Shown: positions 13,949-23,093, counted from the first letter of the stretch. The stretch: DNA of 39,020 nucleotides from Lachnospiraceae bacterium (GCA_024695465.1 JAILID010000112.1:1-39020); one strand, 5' to 3'. The notes: a model not told the origin generated them from the letters alone. Program-made: numbers and translations.

Positions 13949-16267
13949 ATGGCGGCTCAGAACATTCATGAAGAAGCGAAGAAAGCGAATAAGAAGGTAT
14001 TGCTGACAGAGGCCGATCAGGAGCTTCCGAAACCGGATAATTTCTCCACGCCCGAAGAACTCTATGCGGAACTGGAGAGGACGGTGCTTAAGTATCACCC
14101 CTCAGGGGATCTTACTTTGATCCGGAAGGCTTACGAGCTGGCAAGGGACGTCCACAAGGATCAGAAGAGAAAGTCCGGCGAGCCTTATGTCATTCACCCC
14201 ATCTGCGTCGCGATCATTCTGGCGGATCTTGAACTGGATAAGGAGACGATTGCCGCAGGTCTTCTTCACGACGTCGTGGAGGATACGCCGGTGACCAACG
14301 AGGACGTCCGGCGCGAGTTCGGCGGAGAGGTGGAGCTGATCGTCGACGGCGTCACCAAGCTGGGACAGATCGGCTACAAGGCGGACAAGATCGAGACCCA
14401 GGCGGAGAATCTGCGGAAAATGTTCCTGGCCATGGCCAGGGATATAAGGGTCATACTCGTCAAGCTGGCGGACCGCCTTCACAATATGCGGACGCTTCAG
14501 TATATGAGGCCGGAAAAGCAGCAGGAAAAAGCCCGCGAGACCATGGACATCTATTCGCCGCTGGCCCAGAGGCTGGGCATCTCCAAGATCAAGACGGAGC
14601 TGGACGATCTGGCGCTCATGTACTTAAAGCCGGAGGTTTATGACAACCTGGTCCGCCAGGTAGACGCCCGGAAGGAACAGAGAGAAGCCTTCGTCGAGGG
14701 GATCGTGAAGGAGGTCAGATCCAACCTCGAGAAATCCGGGATCAGCGGCGAGGTCAACGGCCGGGTCAAGCATTTCTTTTCCATCTATAAAAAAATGGTG
14801 ACCCAGGATAAGTCCATCGACCAGATCTACGATCTCTTCGCGGTCCGCATCATCGTAAATTCCGTGCAGGACTGTTACGCCTCTCTGGGGATTATCCATG
14901 AGATGTACAAGCCGGTTCCGGGGCGTTTCAAGGACTACATCGCGATGCCCAAGCAGAATATGTACCAGTCGCTGCATACGACGCTTATCGGACCTTCCGG
15001 AACCCCGTTCGAGATTCAGATCCGGACCTGGGAAATGCACAGGACGGCAGAGTTCGGCATCGCGGCCCACTGGAAGTATAAAGAGGCGTCTTATGGCCGG
15101 AAGGTCGACGATCAGGAGGAGGCCAAGCTGGTCTGGCTGCGCCAGATTCTGGAGTGGCAGCAGGATACCTCCGACAACAAGGAGTTCCTCAGCATTGTAA
15201 AGTCCGATCTCGATCTCTTCTCGGAGAACGTCTACTGCTTCTCTCCCGCGGGGGACGTCAAGGTCCTGCCGTTCGGTTCATGTCCGGTGGATTTTGCCTA
15301 CAGCATCCACTCGGCTATCGGCAACAAGATGATCGGGGCCCGGGTCAACGGGAAGCTGGTGCCGATTGAATACCGGCTCCGGAACGGGGACCGGGTGGAG
15401 ATTCTCATTTCCCAGAATTCCAAAGGGCCGAGCCGGGACTGGCTGAATATCGTCAAGAGTTCCCAGGCCAGGACCAAGATCAATCAGTGGTTCCGGGCGG
15501 AGCTTAAAAATGAAAACATTGAGCGGGGCAAGGAGCTGCTTACCCTGTCCGCCAGACAGAAGGGCTATTCGCTTCCGGAGCTGACGAAAACCGAATACCA
15601 GGAAGGCGTCATGCAGAAGTACGGCTTCAAAGACTGGGAATCGGTTCTCGCCGCGGTCGGACACGGCGGGCTCAAGGAGAATCAGGTCATCAATAAGCTG
15701 ATCGACCAGCATGAAAAGGATAATAAGAAGAAGGAAACGGACGAGGAGATCCTGAAGGCGGCGCAGGCGGCCCATGATAAGCTCCCGCTCGTATCCCGGT
15801 CGGGCAGGGGCGGCATTATCGTCAAGGGAATCCACGACCTGGCCGTTCATTTCGCCAAATGCTGCAGTCCGATTCCGGGGGATGAGATCGTCGGCTACGT
15901 GACCCGGGGACGGGGGGTGACGGTCCACCGGACGGACTGCGTCAACATCATGAATATGTCCGAAGAGGAAAGGGAGCGTCTTATGGAAGCGGAATGGCAG
16001 CTGCCGGAGGACGAGAAGAACGCGACGGCCTATGCGGTTGAGATCAGCGTCTATGCGGACAACCGGACGGGGCTTCTGGTGGACATCTCCCGGACCTTCA
16101 GCGACCGGAAGATCGACATCGGGAACATGAATGTGCGCCTTTCCAAACAGGGGACGGCGACGCTGGAAATCAGCTTTTCGGTCCATTCCGTCAAGGAACT
16201 GGAGACGGTGCTTGGGGAGCTGAAGAAGATCAACAGCATCATCGACGTCACGAGGAAAGTCGGCTGA
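13949..16267 (+). CDS. rel: Bifunctional (p)ppGpp synthetase/hydrolase, Rel
   Basis: This 772-residue protein makes and degrades the alarmone (p)ppGpp. The hydrolase domain has the metal-binding HD at 107-108 in LLHDVVEDTP, and R-LADRLHNMRT follows. The synthetase domain is near 240-360, with KQNMYQSLHTT. The TGS domain is marked by VKVLPFGSCPVDFAYSIH, followed by a zinc-finger/helical part (HFAKCCSPIPGD) and a C-terminal ACT domain. Both catalytic parts look intact, so both activities are expected. The N-terminal 30 residues are a lysine-rich extension. AAGGAGG precedes the ATG. The name relA is also used for this gene. Confidence 0.95.
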   Translation: MAAQNIHEEAKKANKKVLLTEADQELPKPDNFSTPEELYAELERTVLKYHPSGDLTLIRKAYELARDVHKDQKRKSGEPYVIHPICVAIILADLELDKETIAAGLLHDVVEDTPVTNEDVRREFGGEVELIVDGVTKLGQIGYKADKIETQAENLRKMFLAMARDIRVILVKLADRLHNMRTLQYMRPEKQQEKARETMDIYSPLAQRLGISKIKTELDDLALMYLKPEVYDNLVRQVDARKEQREAFVEGIVKEVRSNLEKSGISGEVNGRVKHFFSIYKKMVTQDKSIDQIYDLFAVRIIVNSVQDCYASLGIIHEMYKPVPGRFKDYIAMPKQNMYQSLHTTLIGPSGTPFEIQIRTWEMHRTAEFGIAAHWKYKEASYGRKVDDQEEAKLVWLRQILEWQQDTSDNKEFLSIVKSDLDLFSENVYCFSPAGDVKVLPFGSCPVDFAYSIHSAIGNKMIGARVNGKLVPIEYRLRNGDRVEILISQNSKGPSRDWLNIVKSSQARTKINQWFRAELKNENIERGKELLTLSARQKGYSLPELTKTEYQEGVMQKYGFKDWESVLAAVGHGGLKENQVINKLIDQHEKDNKKKETDEEILKAAQAAHDKLPLVSRSGRGGIIVKGIHDLAVHFAKCCSPIPGDEIVGYVTRGRGVTVHRTDCVNIMNMSEEERERLMEAEWQLPEDEKNATAYAVEISVYADNRTGLLVDISRTFSDRKIDIGNMNVRLSKQGTATLEISFSVHSVKELETVLGELKKINSIIDVTRKVG

Positions 16268-16345
16268 AAGGGAGCGGATGAAAAACGAGGTTCGTATTCC
16301 CATTTCCCGCGCCGGCGCGGATTCGGGCGCATTCTCGCGGAGCGT

Positions 16346-16421
16346 TTACGGCAGACGGCACATAAGCCTGCCGTAAGGATCAGTAATGACCCGCAGCCGT
16401 ATGGGCGCTGCGGGTTGTTTT
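16346..16421 (+). terminator. Two stem-loops after rel, second with T tract
   Basis: TTACGGCAG/CTGCCGTAA (16346-16376) is followed by ACCCGCAGC/GCTGCGGGT (16389-16415) and TGTTTTG. The second is a plausible intrinsic terminator, leaving the downstream operon to its own or read-through transcription. Confidence 0.65.
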
Positions 16422-16442
16422 GCGGAAAGAAGGAGGGTCGTT

Positions 16443-17072
16443 ATGCCAAAGCTTCGGGCAGGCTTCGTTACGGTGGGGGCCATCGCCACCAACTGCTATA
16501 TTCTGGTTAATGAGGAGACAAAGGAGCTGCTTCTGCTGGATCCGGGGGATGAGGCGGAACGAATCCTTCAGAAGGCTTTCGAGCTGGGGGATACGCTTAC
16601 GGCGATCCTCCTGACCCACGGGCACTTTGACCACATCCTGGCCGTCAACGAGATCAGGAAGAAGTATCCGCAAGTCCGGGTCTACGCCGCGGAAAGGGAG
16701 CGGGAGCTCCTCCTTGATCCCCGCCTGAATCAGGGCTTTCATGATCCCCGGGCGTCGGTTGAGGCCGATATCTGGCTCAGGGATCACGATACAGTTAAGG
16801 AGGCCGGTTTTTCATTTTCCGTATTGGAAACTCCGGGCCACACCGACGGCAGCGTCTGTTATTATATGGAAAATGAAAAACTGCTCTTCTCGGGAGATAC
16901 CCTGTTCAGAAGAAGCTACGGACGGGTAGACCTGCCCACCGGCTCGGAGGAGGATATGGAGTATTCGCTCTCCTTCCTGCTGGGCAATCTCCCTGAAGAC
17001 GTCCGGGTCCTGCCCGGACACGGGGAGCTGACGACGATCGGGGCCGAGAAGCGGGCCTGGGGGATCCAATGA
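16443..17072 (+). CDS. Metallo-beta-lactamase-fold hydrolase, glyoxalase II-like
   Basis: The 209-residue protein has the metal ligands of the fold: THGHFDH at 58-64, a His in ETPGHTDGS near 138, the bridging Asp in FSGDTLF near 160 and a final His in LPGHG near 195. This set matches YcbL/YqgX-type hydrolases related to glyoxalase II, which lack the C-terminal domain of the true enzyme. Substrate is unknown. Start at ATG 16443 after AAGGAGG; an upstream frame start lacks a site. Its end overlaps the hemZ start by four bases (ATGA), which shows tight coupling. The rel-MBL-hemZ order is conserved in Lachnospiraceae as I recall. Confidence 0.85.
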   Translation: MPKLRAGFVTVGAIATNCYILVNEETKELLLLDPGDEAERILQKAFELGDTLTAILLTHGHFDHILAVNEIRKKYPQVRVYAAERERELLLDPRLNQGFHDPRASVEADIWLRDHDTVKEAGFSFSVLETPGHTDGSVCYYMENEKLLFSGDTLFRRSYGRVDLPTGSEEDMEYSLSFLLGNLPEDVRVLPGHGELTTIGAEKRAWGIQ

Positions 17073-18493
17073 GGGTCGGCGTGCGGGTCGGGAAGGAGGA
17101 TTTCTTCTATGATATCCATTCCCTGGTCAGGGCTTTTTATCCGGACGACGAGGTATCTGTCTACGCCGCGGGGGATGCGGAGAAGGAAGCGCTGCCCCGC
17201 GATCTGGTCATTGAGGTTTCGATTCCGCCTTACAGCAGCCGGAAGGCCGCGAAGGATTCGCTCAAGAGGGAGCTTTACGGGCGTCTTCGCGCCATGACGG
17301 GCAAAAACCTGCCCTGGGGAACGCTTTCGGGGATCCGTCCGACCAAGATTCCGAGCGGACTTCTGCGGGAGGGGAAGACGAGGGAAGAGATCGCGGCGTA
17401 TATGTCCGGGAACTATCTGGCTTCTCCGGAGAAGATCGAGCTGGCCATCCGGGTGGCGGAAAATGAAAGGCGGATCCTGTCCGGGATCCCTTTCGGCCCG
17501 GAGACCTTCAGCCTCTATCTGCACGTTCCGTTCTGTCCTTCCATCTGCCTCTACTGCACCTTCTCCACTTCTCCCATGGATCGCTATGGGGGCCTGGCGG
17601 ACGCCTATCTTGAGGCCCTCTTTCGGGAGATGGATCGGGAGACAGAAATGCTCCCGGACGGGAGGCGCCCGATTCCGACTTCCTTCTATATCGGCGGGGG
17701 AACGCCGACGGCCCTGTCGGCTTCGCAGCTGGACCGTCTTCTTGCGGAGACGGAAAAACGCTATGACCTTGCGGCGGCCCGGGAGAGAACCGTGGAAGCG
17801 GGCAGGCCGGATTCCATCACGAGGGAGAAGCTGAGGGTTTTAAAGAGTCACGGAATCGATCGGATTTCCGTGAATCCCCAGACCATGAACCAGAAAACGC
17901 TGGACCTTATAGGGCGTCGTCATACGGCGGAGGATACCCTGAAAGCTTACGGCCTGGCCCGGGAGGAGGGCTTTCGGAACATAAATATGGATATCATTCT
18001 GGGGCTTCCCGGAGAGGATATCGGGGAGGTATCCGAGACGCTTGAAGCGATCCGGAAGCTGAAGCCGGATTCCCTGACGGTCCATTCCCTGGCCGTCAAG
18101 CGGGCGTCCCGCCTTACGAGGACGCTGAAGGAGGAACTCTCGGCCGGCAGCATTCAGGATTATTCCTCCTACGAGGGGCTTTCCTTCCACAACAGCGGGC
18201 CGATCATCCGGATGGCCTATGAGACGGCCATGGAACTGGGAATGGAGCCCTATTATCTCTACCGGCAGAAAAATATGAAAGGCGGGCTTGAAAACACCGG
18301 CTTTGCCCTTCCGGGGAAGGAGTGTCTCTACAACATCCTCATCATGGAGGAGCTGGAGGAGATCCGGGCTTTCGGCGCGGGGGCCTCGAAGAAAAAACTG
18401 GAGCCGGGCGGGAAACCCGCAAGGAAAATCAATCCGAAAGACCTGAAAACGTATCTGGAAAGGCAGGATGAGCCGATACAGCCTTGCAATTAA
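17069..18493 (+). CDS. hemZ: Radical SAM coproporphyrinogen dehydrogenase-like HemZ
   Basis: The 474-residue protein has the radical SAM cluster CPSICLYC (Cys156, Cys160, Cys163), followed by FYIGGGTPTALS and the INPQT/NMDIILGLPGE motifs seen in the HemN/HemZ group. The 140-residue extension before the cluster distinguishes HemZ from HemN/HemW. In Bacillus HemZ gives oxygen-independent coproporphyrinogen oxidation; in this host heme synthesis genes are not seen in the window, so another related reaction cannot be excluded. It overlaps the MBL gene by four bases. The gene lacks an own promoter that I can see. Confidence 0.85.
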   Translation: MRVGVRVGKEDFFYDIHSLVRAFYPDDEVSVYAAGDAEKEALPRDLVIEVSIPPYSSRKAAKDSLKRELYGRLRAMTGKNLPWGTLSGIRPTKIPSGLLREGKTREEIAAYMSGNYLASPEKIELAIRVAENERRILSGIPFGPETFSLYLHVPFCPSICLYCTFSTSPMDRYGGLADAYLEALFREMDRETEMLPDGRRPIPTSFYIGGGTPTALSASQLDRLLAETEKRYDLAAARERTVEAGRPDSITREKLRVLKSHGIDRISVNPQTMNQKTLDLIGRRHTAEDTLKAYGLAREEGFRNINMDIILGLPGEDIGEVSETLEAIRKLKPDSLTVHSLAVKRASRLTRTLKEELSAGSIQDYSSYEGLSFHNSGPIIRMAYETAMELGMEPYYLYRQKNMKGGLENTGFALPGKECLYNILIMEELEEIRAFGAGASKKKLEPGGKPARKINPKDLKTYLERQDEPIQPCN

Positions 18494-18560
18494 GCCCTGC
18501 ATTTGCTATTATATTGCTTTGCCGGGGGGAAAAATAAATGGCCGGGGTAATTGAGGAAAT

Positions 18561-19190
18561 ATGGGTTGGATTGTTGATTATAATATGACGGAAGAGCTGG
18601 CGCACGGAACCTACGTCAGCCGTCTTTCCATGGAGCTGGCGGATGAGCTGGGCAAGGGCCGGCAGGAGCGCTATGAGCTGGGCATGGCCGGGCTCGTTCA
18701 CGATATCGGCAAGCTCAGGCTCGCCAACTACATTTACGGAACGGAGAAGATCGTAAGTCCTCTTGTGATCGAGGAAATGAAATACGTCCGCATGCATTCC
18801 ATGCTCTCGTATCAGATCCTGAAGGAGAAGGGCTTTGACGATTACATTCTGACGGCGGTTCGCTGCCATCATGAGAATTATGACGGATCGGGCTATCCGG
18901 ACAACCTGGAAGGGGAGAGCATCCCGGAAAGTTCCCGGATCCTTCGGGTCTGCGATGTGTACGCGGCGCTCACATCGGACCGGCCTTATCGAAAACGTTT
19001 TTCGGAGGATGAGGCCATCAGTCTCATGATCGATGAGATCAATCATTTTGACATGCGGATTTTTCTGGCTTTTGAGAGGGTCGTTCACCGGATCGGGACG
19101 GACTGCAAGGTGAGTTTATCCTGTACGGACGAAGCTCTCTTAAGGGAATACCGGGATGAATGCCTGATCAGGGAAAAATGCCGCGCCTGA
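18561..19190 (+). CDS. HD-GYP-like phosphohydrolase domain protein
   Basis: A 209-residue stand-alone domain with GLVHDIGKL (45-52), H79 and HHENYDGSGYP (103-113), then CDVYAALTSDRPYR near 131. These are the metal ligands and the GYP motif of HD-GYP domains, many of which degrade cyclic di-GMP. No receiver, PAS or membrane part is attached. The last 60 residues (FDMRIFLAFERVV, then KVSLSCTDEALL) are not typical of the catalytic core. Start at ATG 18561 after TTGAGGAAAT. It lies between hemZ and hisS in the same operon; hydrolysis of c-di-GMP is inferred from the motifs, not shown. Confidence 0.85.
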   Translation: MGWIVDYNMTEELAHGTYVSRLSMELADELGKGRQERYELGMAGLVHDIGKLRLANYIYGTEKIVSPLVIEEMKYVRMHSMLSYQILKEKGFDDYILTAVRCHHENYDGSGYPDNLEGESIPESSRILRVCDVYAALTSDRPYRKRFSEDEAISLMIDEINHFDMRIFLAFERVVHRIGTDCKVSLSCTDEALLREYRDECLIREKCRA

Positions 19191-19208
19191 GGAGCAAGGA
19201 GAGCGATT

Positions 19209-20414
19209 ATGGCAATGATAAAGAAGCCGGTCAACGGCATGAAGGACATCCTTCCGGCGGAGATGGCCGTCAGGATGTATGTGATCAATCTGATCCGGGA
19301 AACCTATGCGGAGTTCGGGTTTTCCTCGATCGAGACCCCTGTGGTCGAGCATATCGAGAACCTGCTTTCTAAGCAGGGGGGTGAAAATGAAAAGCTGATC
19401 TTCAAGATCATGAAGCGGGGCGAAAAGCTCAAACTGGATAGCGCCAGGGGTGAGGAGGATCTTGCGGACAGCGGGCTTCGTTATGATCTGACCCTTCCGC
19501 TGGCCCGTTACTACGCGAATCATGCAGGCGAGCTGCCTTCGCCTTTTAAGGCGCTTCAGATCGGTCCGGTCTTCCGCGCCGACCGTCCGCAGAGGGGAAG
19601 GTACCGCCAGTTTACCCAGTGCGATATCGACGTTCTGGGGGATCCTTCCTATATCTCCGAGATCGAGCTCATTCTTGCCACGACGACGGTTCTCGGACGG
19701 CTGGATTTTAAGGGCTTTACCATCCGGATCAACGACCGGAAGATTCTGAAAAATATGGCCGCAAAGGCAGGCTTTAAGGAAGCGGACTGCGAGAAGGTCT
19801 TCATTATCCTGGATAAGATGGATAAGATCGGCTGGGAAGGGGTGAAGGAGGAGCTTCTGGCGGATTTCCCCGCGGAGACCGTGGAGGCCTATCTTGCCCA
19901 GTTCCGGGAGGGGACGGAGCTCAGCTCCCTGATGGAAGATTCCCCGGTTGCGCGTATTATCGCGGCGGTGGAGGCGGTCCGGACGGCGGATTTTCAGATC
20001 GTTTTTGATCCGACTCTGGTTCGCGGGATGGGTTACTACACCGGTCCCATCTTCGAGATCGCCATGGACGAGTTCGGGGGCTCGGTCGGCGGAGGCGGGC
20101 GCTACGATGAGATGATCGGCCGCTTTACCGGGCAGAATACGCCGGCAGTCGGATTTTCCATCGGATTCGAGCGGATCGTCATGCTGCTCATGGAGAAAGG
20201 TTTTCAGGCGCCGAACAGCCGGAAGAAAATGGCTTTCCTCATCGAGAAGAAGATGCCGGATGAGAGGCTGACGGAAGTGTTCCGGGAAGCGGAGAAAGAG
20301 CGGGCCGGCGGGAAGGCTGTGGCAATCCTGGTCATGAAGAAGAATAAAAAATTCCAGAAGGAGCAGCTTGCGCAAGAAGGCTATGAAGACATCAGAGAGT
20401 TTTTTGCCCGCTGA
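19209..20414 (+). CDS. hisS: Histidyl-tRNA synthetase
   Basis: HisRS charges tRNA-His. The 401-residue protein has class II motifs: motif 1 region PVNGMKDILPAEM, motif 2 FRADRPQRGRYRQFTQCDID, given in outline, the HisA signature LVRGMGYYTGPIFE near 275-290, and motif 3 around VGFSIGFERI. The C-terminal anticodon-binding domain is short (about 70 residues, beginning near KKMAFLIEKK) compared with about 90 in many bacteria, as I recall for Lachnospiraceae enzymes. GAGGAGC-type ribosome site lies just before. aspS starts 24 bases after, so the two are co-transcribed. Confidence 0.95.
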   Translation: MAMIKKPVNGMKDILPAEMAVRMYVINLIRETYAEFGFSSIETPVVEHIENLLSKQGGENEKLIFKIMKRGEKLKLDSARGEEDLADSGLRYDLTLPLARYYANHAGELPSPFKALQIGPVFRADRPQRGRYRQFTQCDIDVLGDPSYISEIELILATTTVLGRLDFKGFTIRINDRKILKNMAAKAGFKEADCEKVFIILDKMDKIGWEGVKEELLADFPAETVEAYLAQFREGTELSSLMEDSPVARIIAAVEAVRTADFQIVFDPTLVRGMGYYTGPIFEIAMDEFGGSVGGGGRYDEMIGRFTGQNTPAVGFSIGFERIVMLLMEKGFQAPNSRKKMAFLIEKKMPDERLTEVFREAEKERAGGKAVAILVMKKNKKFQKEQLAQEGYEDIREFFAR

Positions 20415-20438
20415 CCGGGTGGAATAAAGGAGGCAGAA

Positions 20439-22271
20439 ATGGCAGAATCAATCAGGGGTTTAAAAAGGACCTGCCGCTGCGGAGAGGTTACGGAGGCCAT
20501 GATCGGCCGGGAAGTAACGCTCATGGGCTGGGTCGCAAAATGCAGGAATAAGGGAGGAATCGTATTCGTTGATCTCAGGGATCGGTCGGGGATCATGCAG
20601 GTCATCTTCGAGGGCGGCAGCGAGAGAGCCGGGGCCCTCAGAAGCGAATTCTGCATCGCGGTAAGCGGAACGGTGGAAAAACGCGGCGGCGCGGTCAATC
20701 CGAACCTGAAGACCGGCGCGCTGGAGCTTCGGGCGGGCTCGCTTCGCGTCCTGTCCGAATCGCTGACGCCCCCCTATCCGGTGCAGGATGGGATCGATAC
20801 GAGGGAGGACATCCGGCTTAAATACCGCTATCTGGATCTCCGCAGGCCGGAGCTCCAGAAGAAGATCATGCTGCGAAGCCGCCTGGTCGCCCTGGTGCGT
20901 ACTTTTATGGAAGAAGAAGGATTTCTCGATATCGAGACGCCTGATCTCATCGGCAGCACGCCGGAAGGGGCGAGAGATTATCTGGTTCCCAGCCGCGTGC
21001 ATCCGGGCTGCTTCTACGCGCTTCCCCAGAGCCCGCAGCTTTTTAAGCAGCTTTTGATGTGCTCCGGTTATGACCGCTATTATCAGATCGCGCGCTGCTT
21101 CAGGGATGAGGACCTGAGAGCTGACCGCCAGCCGGAGTTTACCCAGATCGACATGGAGCTTTCTTTCGTTGAGCAGGAAGACGTCATGGACGTCAACACA
21201 AGGCTTCTGGGCTTTGTCCTTTCCCGCCTTCCGAAGGTTTACGAGGAGCTGGGTTTTGACCGCCCGCTGGCTGAGGCGGCGGAAAAGGCCGGCCGGCAGA
21301 TCCTTGAGTCCGGGATCGAAAAGATGACCTGGAAGAAGGCCATGGATTTGTACGGTTCGGACAAGCCGGACCTTCGTTTCGGAATGGAAATAAAAGACGT
21401 CAGCGAACTGGTTAAAGATTGCGGCTTTTCCGTCTTTTCGTCTGCCGTTTCTTCCGGCGGTTTTGTCCGGGGGCTTACCGTGAAGGGCCAGGGGGGCATG
21501 CCGAGAAAGAAGATCGACAAGCTTACGGAAACAGCCAAAACCTATGGGGCCAAAGGTCTCGCCTACCTGGCTTTGGGGGCGGACGGAAGCGTCAAATCTT
21601 CTTTTGCCAGGTTCCTTGCGGAGAAGGAAATCAAGGCGCTGATCCTGGCCATGGACGCGGAGCCGGGCGATCTTCTGCTCTTCGCCGCGGACAGCTTCAA
21701 AGTGGTCTGCGCCGCTCTCGGTGCGCTCAGGCTTTTCCTCGGCAGGGAGCTTAAACTCTACGACGAGAGGGAGCTTCGCTTTGTCTGGATTACGGAATTC
21801 CCGCTTCTTGAGTGGTCGGATGAGGAAGGCCGCTTCATGGCAATGCACCATCCGTTTACGATGCCGGTGCTCTCGGACTGGGAACACATCGATGAGGATC
21901 CGGGTTCGGTGCGCGCGGAGGCTTATGACATTGTCCTGAACGGCGTGGAGCTGGGCGGCGGCTCCGTCCGTATCCATATCGATACGGTACAGGAGAAGAT
22001 GCTGGAGATCCTCGGTTTTTCCAAAGAGCGGGCCGAGGAGCAGTTCGGCTTCCTGCTCACCGCGTTTAAGTACGGGGTTCCGCCTCATGCGGGACTTGCC
22101 TACGGCCTGGACCGCATGGCCATGCTGCTCACCGGATCGGACTCGATCCGGGATGTGATCGCCTTCCCCAAAGTGAAGGATGCATCGGATCTCATGATCA
22201 ACGCGCCTTCTCCTGTGGAGCAAAAACAGCTTGAGGAGCTTTCCATCGCCCTGACAGCGGAAGAAGAGTAA
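20439..22271 (+). CDS. aspS: Aspartyl-tRNA synthetase
   Basis: The 610-residue class IIb enzyme charges tRNA-Asp. The N-terminal OB fold carries GWVAKCRNKGGIVFVDLRD-type residues for anticodon binding, the catalytic core has motif 2 CFRDEDLRADRQPEFTQID, the bacterial GAD insertion domain lies near 300-410, and motif 3 is GLAYGLDRMAMLL near 560. Length is that of bacterial, not archaeal, AspRS. Whether it also charges tRNA-Asn cannot be read from the sequence; a tRNA-Asn and a tRNA-Asp gene lie just downstream. AAAGGAGG precedes the ATG. A tRNA cluster follows with its own promoter. Confidence 0.95.
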   Translation: MAESIRGLKRTCRCGEVTEAMIGREVTLMGWVAKCRNKGGIVFVDLRDRSGIMQVIFEGGSERAGALRSEFCIAVSGTVEKRGGAVNPNLKTGALELRAGSLRVLSESLTPPYPVQDGIDTREDIRLKYRYLDLRRPELQKKIMLRSRLVALVRTFMEEEGFLDIETPDLIGSTPEGARDYLVPSRVHPGCFYALPQSPQLFKQLLMCSGYDRYYQIARCFRDEDLRADRQPEFTQIDMELSFVEQEDVMDVNTRLLGFVLSRLPKVYEELGFDRPLAEAAEKAGRQILESGIEKMTWKKAMDLYGSDKPDLRFGMEIKDVSELVKDCGFSVFSSAVSSGGFVRGLTVKGQGGMPRKKIDKLTETAKTYGAKGLAYLALGADGSVKSSFARFLAEKEIKALILAMDAEPGDLLLFAADSFKVVCAALGALRLFLGRELKLYDERELRFVWITEFPLLEWSDEEGRFMAMHHPFTMPVLSDWEHIDEDPGSVRAEAYDIVLNGVELGGGSVRIHIDTVQEKMLEILGFSKERAEEQFGFLLTAFKYGVPPHAGLAYGLDRMAMLLTGSDSIRDVIAFPKVKDASDLMINAPSPVEQKQLEELSIALTAEEE

Positions 22272-22282
22272 GGTGAGTGATT

Positions 22283-22341
22283 CCGGCGGCCGCATGTATC
22301 GGACGCCTTGCGGGCATAAGACGCATGCGGCAGAAGCCGGA
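22283..22341 (+). repeat. Long imperfect inverted repeat after aspS
   Basis: TCCGGC and CCGCATG on the left (22283-22297) pair with CATGCGG and GCCGGA on the right (22324-22341). There is no T tract directly after, so it is an mRNA-end hairpin or an extragenic palindrome and not a canonical terminator. Confidence 0.5.
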
Positions 22342-22372
22342 TTAAAAAAAGACCGGAAAGTAAAAAAAAGGC

Positions 22373-22401
22373 TTGCTTTTTCAGGAAAAGCCTGCTATAA
22401 T
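22373..22401 (+). promoter_or_regulatory. Strong promoter of the tRNA cluster (tRNA-Ser)
   Basis: TTGCTT (22373-22378), 17 bases, TATAAT (22396-22401). It sits 62 bases before tRNA-Ser. Confidence 0.8.
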
Positions 22402-22463
22402 CATTTTTGCTGTCGGGCATATGCCTGATAAAAGTTCATATAGAATATGGATTCGAGCAATTT

Positions 22464-22553
22464 GGAGAAGTACCCAAGCTGGCCGAAGGGACACCCCTGG
22501 AAAGGGTGCAGGTCGTTAATAGCGGCGCGAGGGTTCAAATCCCTCCTTCTCCG
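22464..22553 (+). tRNA. tRNA-Ser(GGA)
   Basis: The acceptor arms GGAGAAG and CTTCTCC pair fully, and the anticodon loop CTGGAAA gives GGA for UCC/UCU. The 90-base length reflects the long variable arm of a class II tRNA. The T-loop GGTTCAAATCC is standard. CCA is not encoded. Confidence 0.95.
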
Positions 22554-22558
22554 CGCAG

Positions 22559-22589
22559 GAGCCGTACAATTTTGTGCGGCTCTTATTTT
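22559..22589 (+). terminator. Terminator after tRNA-Ser
   Basis: GAGCCGTAC (22559-22567) pairs with GTGCGGCTC (22574-22582, one G-T), followed by TTATTTT. It separates tRNA-Ser from the next tRNAs, which have their own promoter. Confidence 0.75.
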
Positions 22590-22599
22590 AAAAATTTGC

Positions 22600-22628
22600 T
22601 TGCAAGTTCATTTGTTTTCTGCTATGAT
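22600..22628 (+). promoter_or_regulatory. Promoter of the Asn-Glu-Met-Asp tRNA unit
   Basis: TTGCAA (22600-22605), 17 bases, TATGAT (22623-22628), 23 bases before tRNA-Asn. Confidence 0.75.
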
Positions 22629-22651
22629 TAGCAGCGAACAAAAGCCAACAT

Positions 22652-22723
22652 TCCTCGATAGCTCAATGGTAGAGCACTCGGCTGTTAACCGAGTTGTTGT
22701 AGGTTCGAGCCCTACTCGGGGAG
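22652..22723 (+). tRNA. tRNA-Asn(GTT)
   Basis: Acceptor TCCTCGA/TCGGGGA pairs with one G-T, and anticodon stem CTCGG/CCGAG encloses loop CTGTTAA with anticodon GTT. T-loop GGTTCGAGCC. No encoded CCA. Confidence 0.95.
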
Positions 22724-22727
22724 CTCC

Positions 22728-22799
22728 GGCCCCATGGTCAAGTGGTTAAGACATCGCCCTTTCACGGCGGTAACAGCAGTTCGAACCTGCTTGGGGTCA
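22728..22799 (+). tRNA. tRNA-Glu(TTC)
   Basis: Acceptor GGCCCCA/TGGGGTC, anticodon loop CTTTCAC with anticodon TTC, discriminator A. Four bases after tRNA-Asn. No encoded CCA. Confidence 0.95.
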
Positions 22800-22806
22800 T
22801 TTTCAG

Positions 22807-22880
22807 GGATCTTTAGCTCAGTTGGTTAGAGCAGTCGGCTCATAACCGATCGGTCCGGGGTTCAAGTCCCTGAAGATCCA
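22807..22880 (+). tRNA. tRNA-Met(CAT), elongator type
   Basis: Acceptor GGATCTT/AAGATCC is fully paired, including the first pair, so this is not an initiator. Anticodon loop CTCATAA gives CAT. Body resembles elongator Met; the lysidine-modified Ile-CAT tRNA is the alternative, since the anticodon alone does not separate them. Confidence 0.9.
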
Positions 22881-22887
22881 CTTTTTA

Positions 22888-22961
22888 GGCCCAGTGGCTC
22901 AGTTGGTTAGAGCGCCGCCCTGTCACGGCGGAGGTCACGGGTTCGAGTCCCGTTTGGGTCG
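22888..22961 (+). tRNA. tRNA-Asp(GTC)
   Basis: Acceptor GGCCCAG/TTGGGTC with two G-T pairs, anticodon loop CTGTCAC with anticodon GTC, discriminator G. No encoded CCA. Confidence 0.95.
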
Positions 22962-22964
22962 CTT

Positions 22965-22999
22965 GTCGGTGGAGAGCCTTCTCCACCGACCCTTTTTCT
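22965..22999 (+). terminator. Terminator after tRNA-Asp
   Basis: A perfect 11-bp stem, GTCGGTGGAGA/TCTCCACCGAC, with GCCT as loop, followed by CCTTTTTCTTT. Confidence 0.9.
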
Positions 23000-23005
23000 T
23001 TAATC

Positions 23006-23089
23006 GCCGGTGTGGCGGAATAGGCAGACGCAGGGGACTTAAAATCCCCCGGAGTAAAATCCGTGCCGGTTCGAGTCCGGCCACCGGCA
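23006..23089 (+). tRNA. tRNA-Leu(TAA)
   Basis: Acceptor GCCGGTG/CACCGGC, anticodon loop CTTAAAA with anticodon TAA, variable arm CGGAGTAAAATCCG. 84 bases, class II. It lies after the previous terminator with no promoter in the short gap, so it probably relies on read-through. Confidence 0.95.
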
Positions 23090-23093
23090 GCTT

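Noticed and set aside
20460-22295. A 611-codon minus-strand ORF opposite aspS
   Set aside because: It is antisense to a clear AspRS gene, has an Arg/His/Gln-rich composition and no family motif; a shadow of GC-rich codon use.
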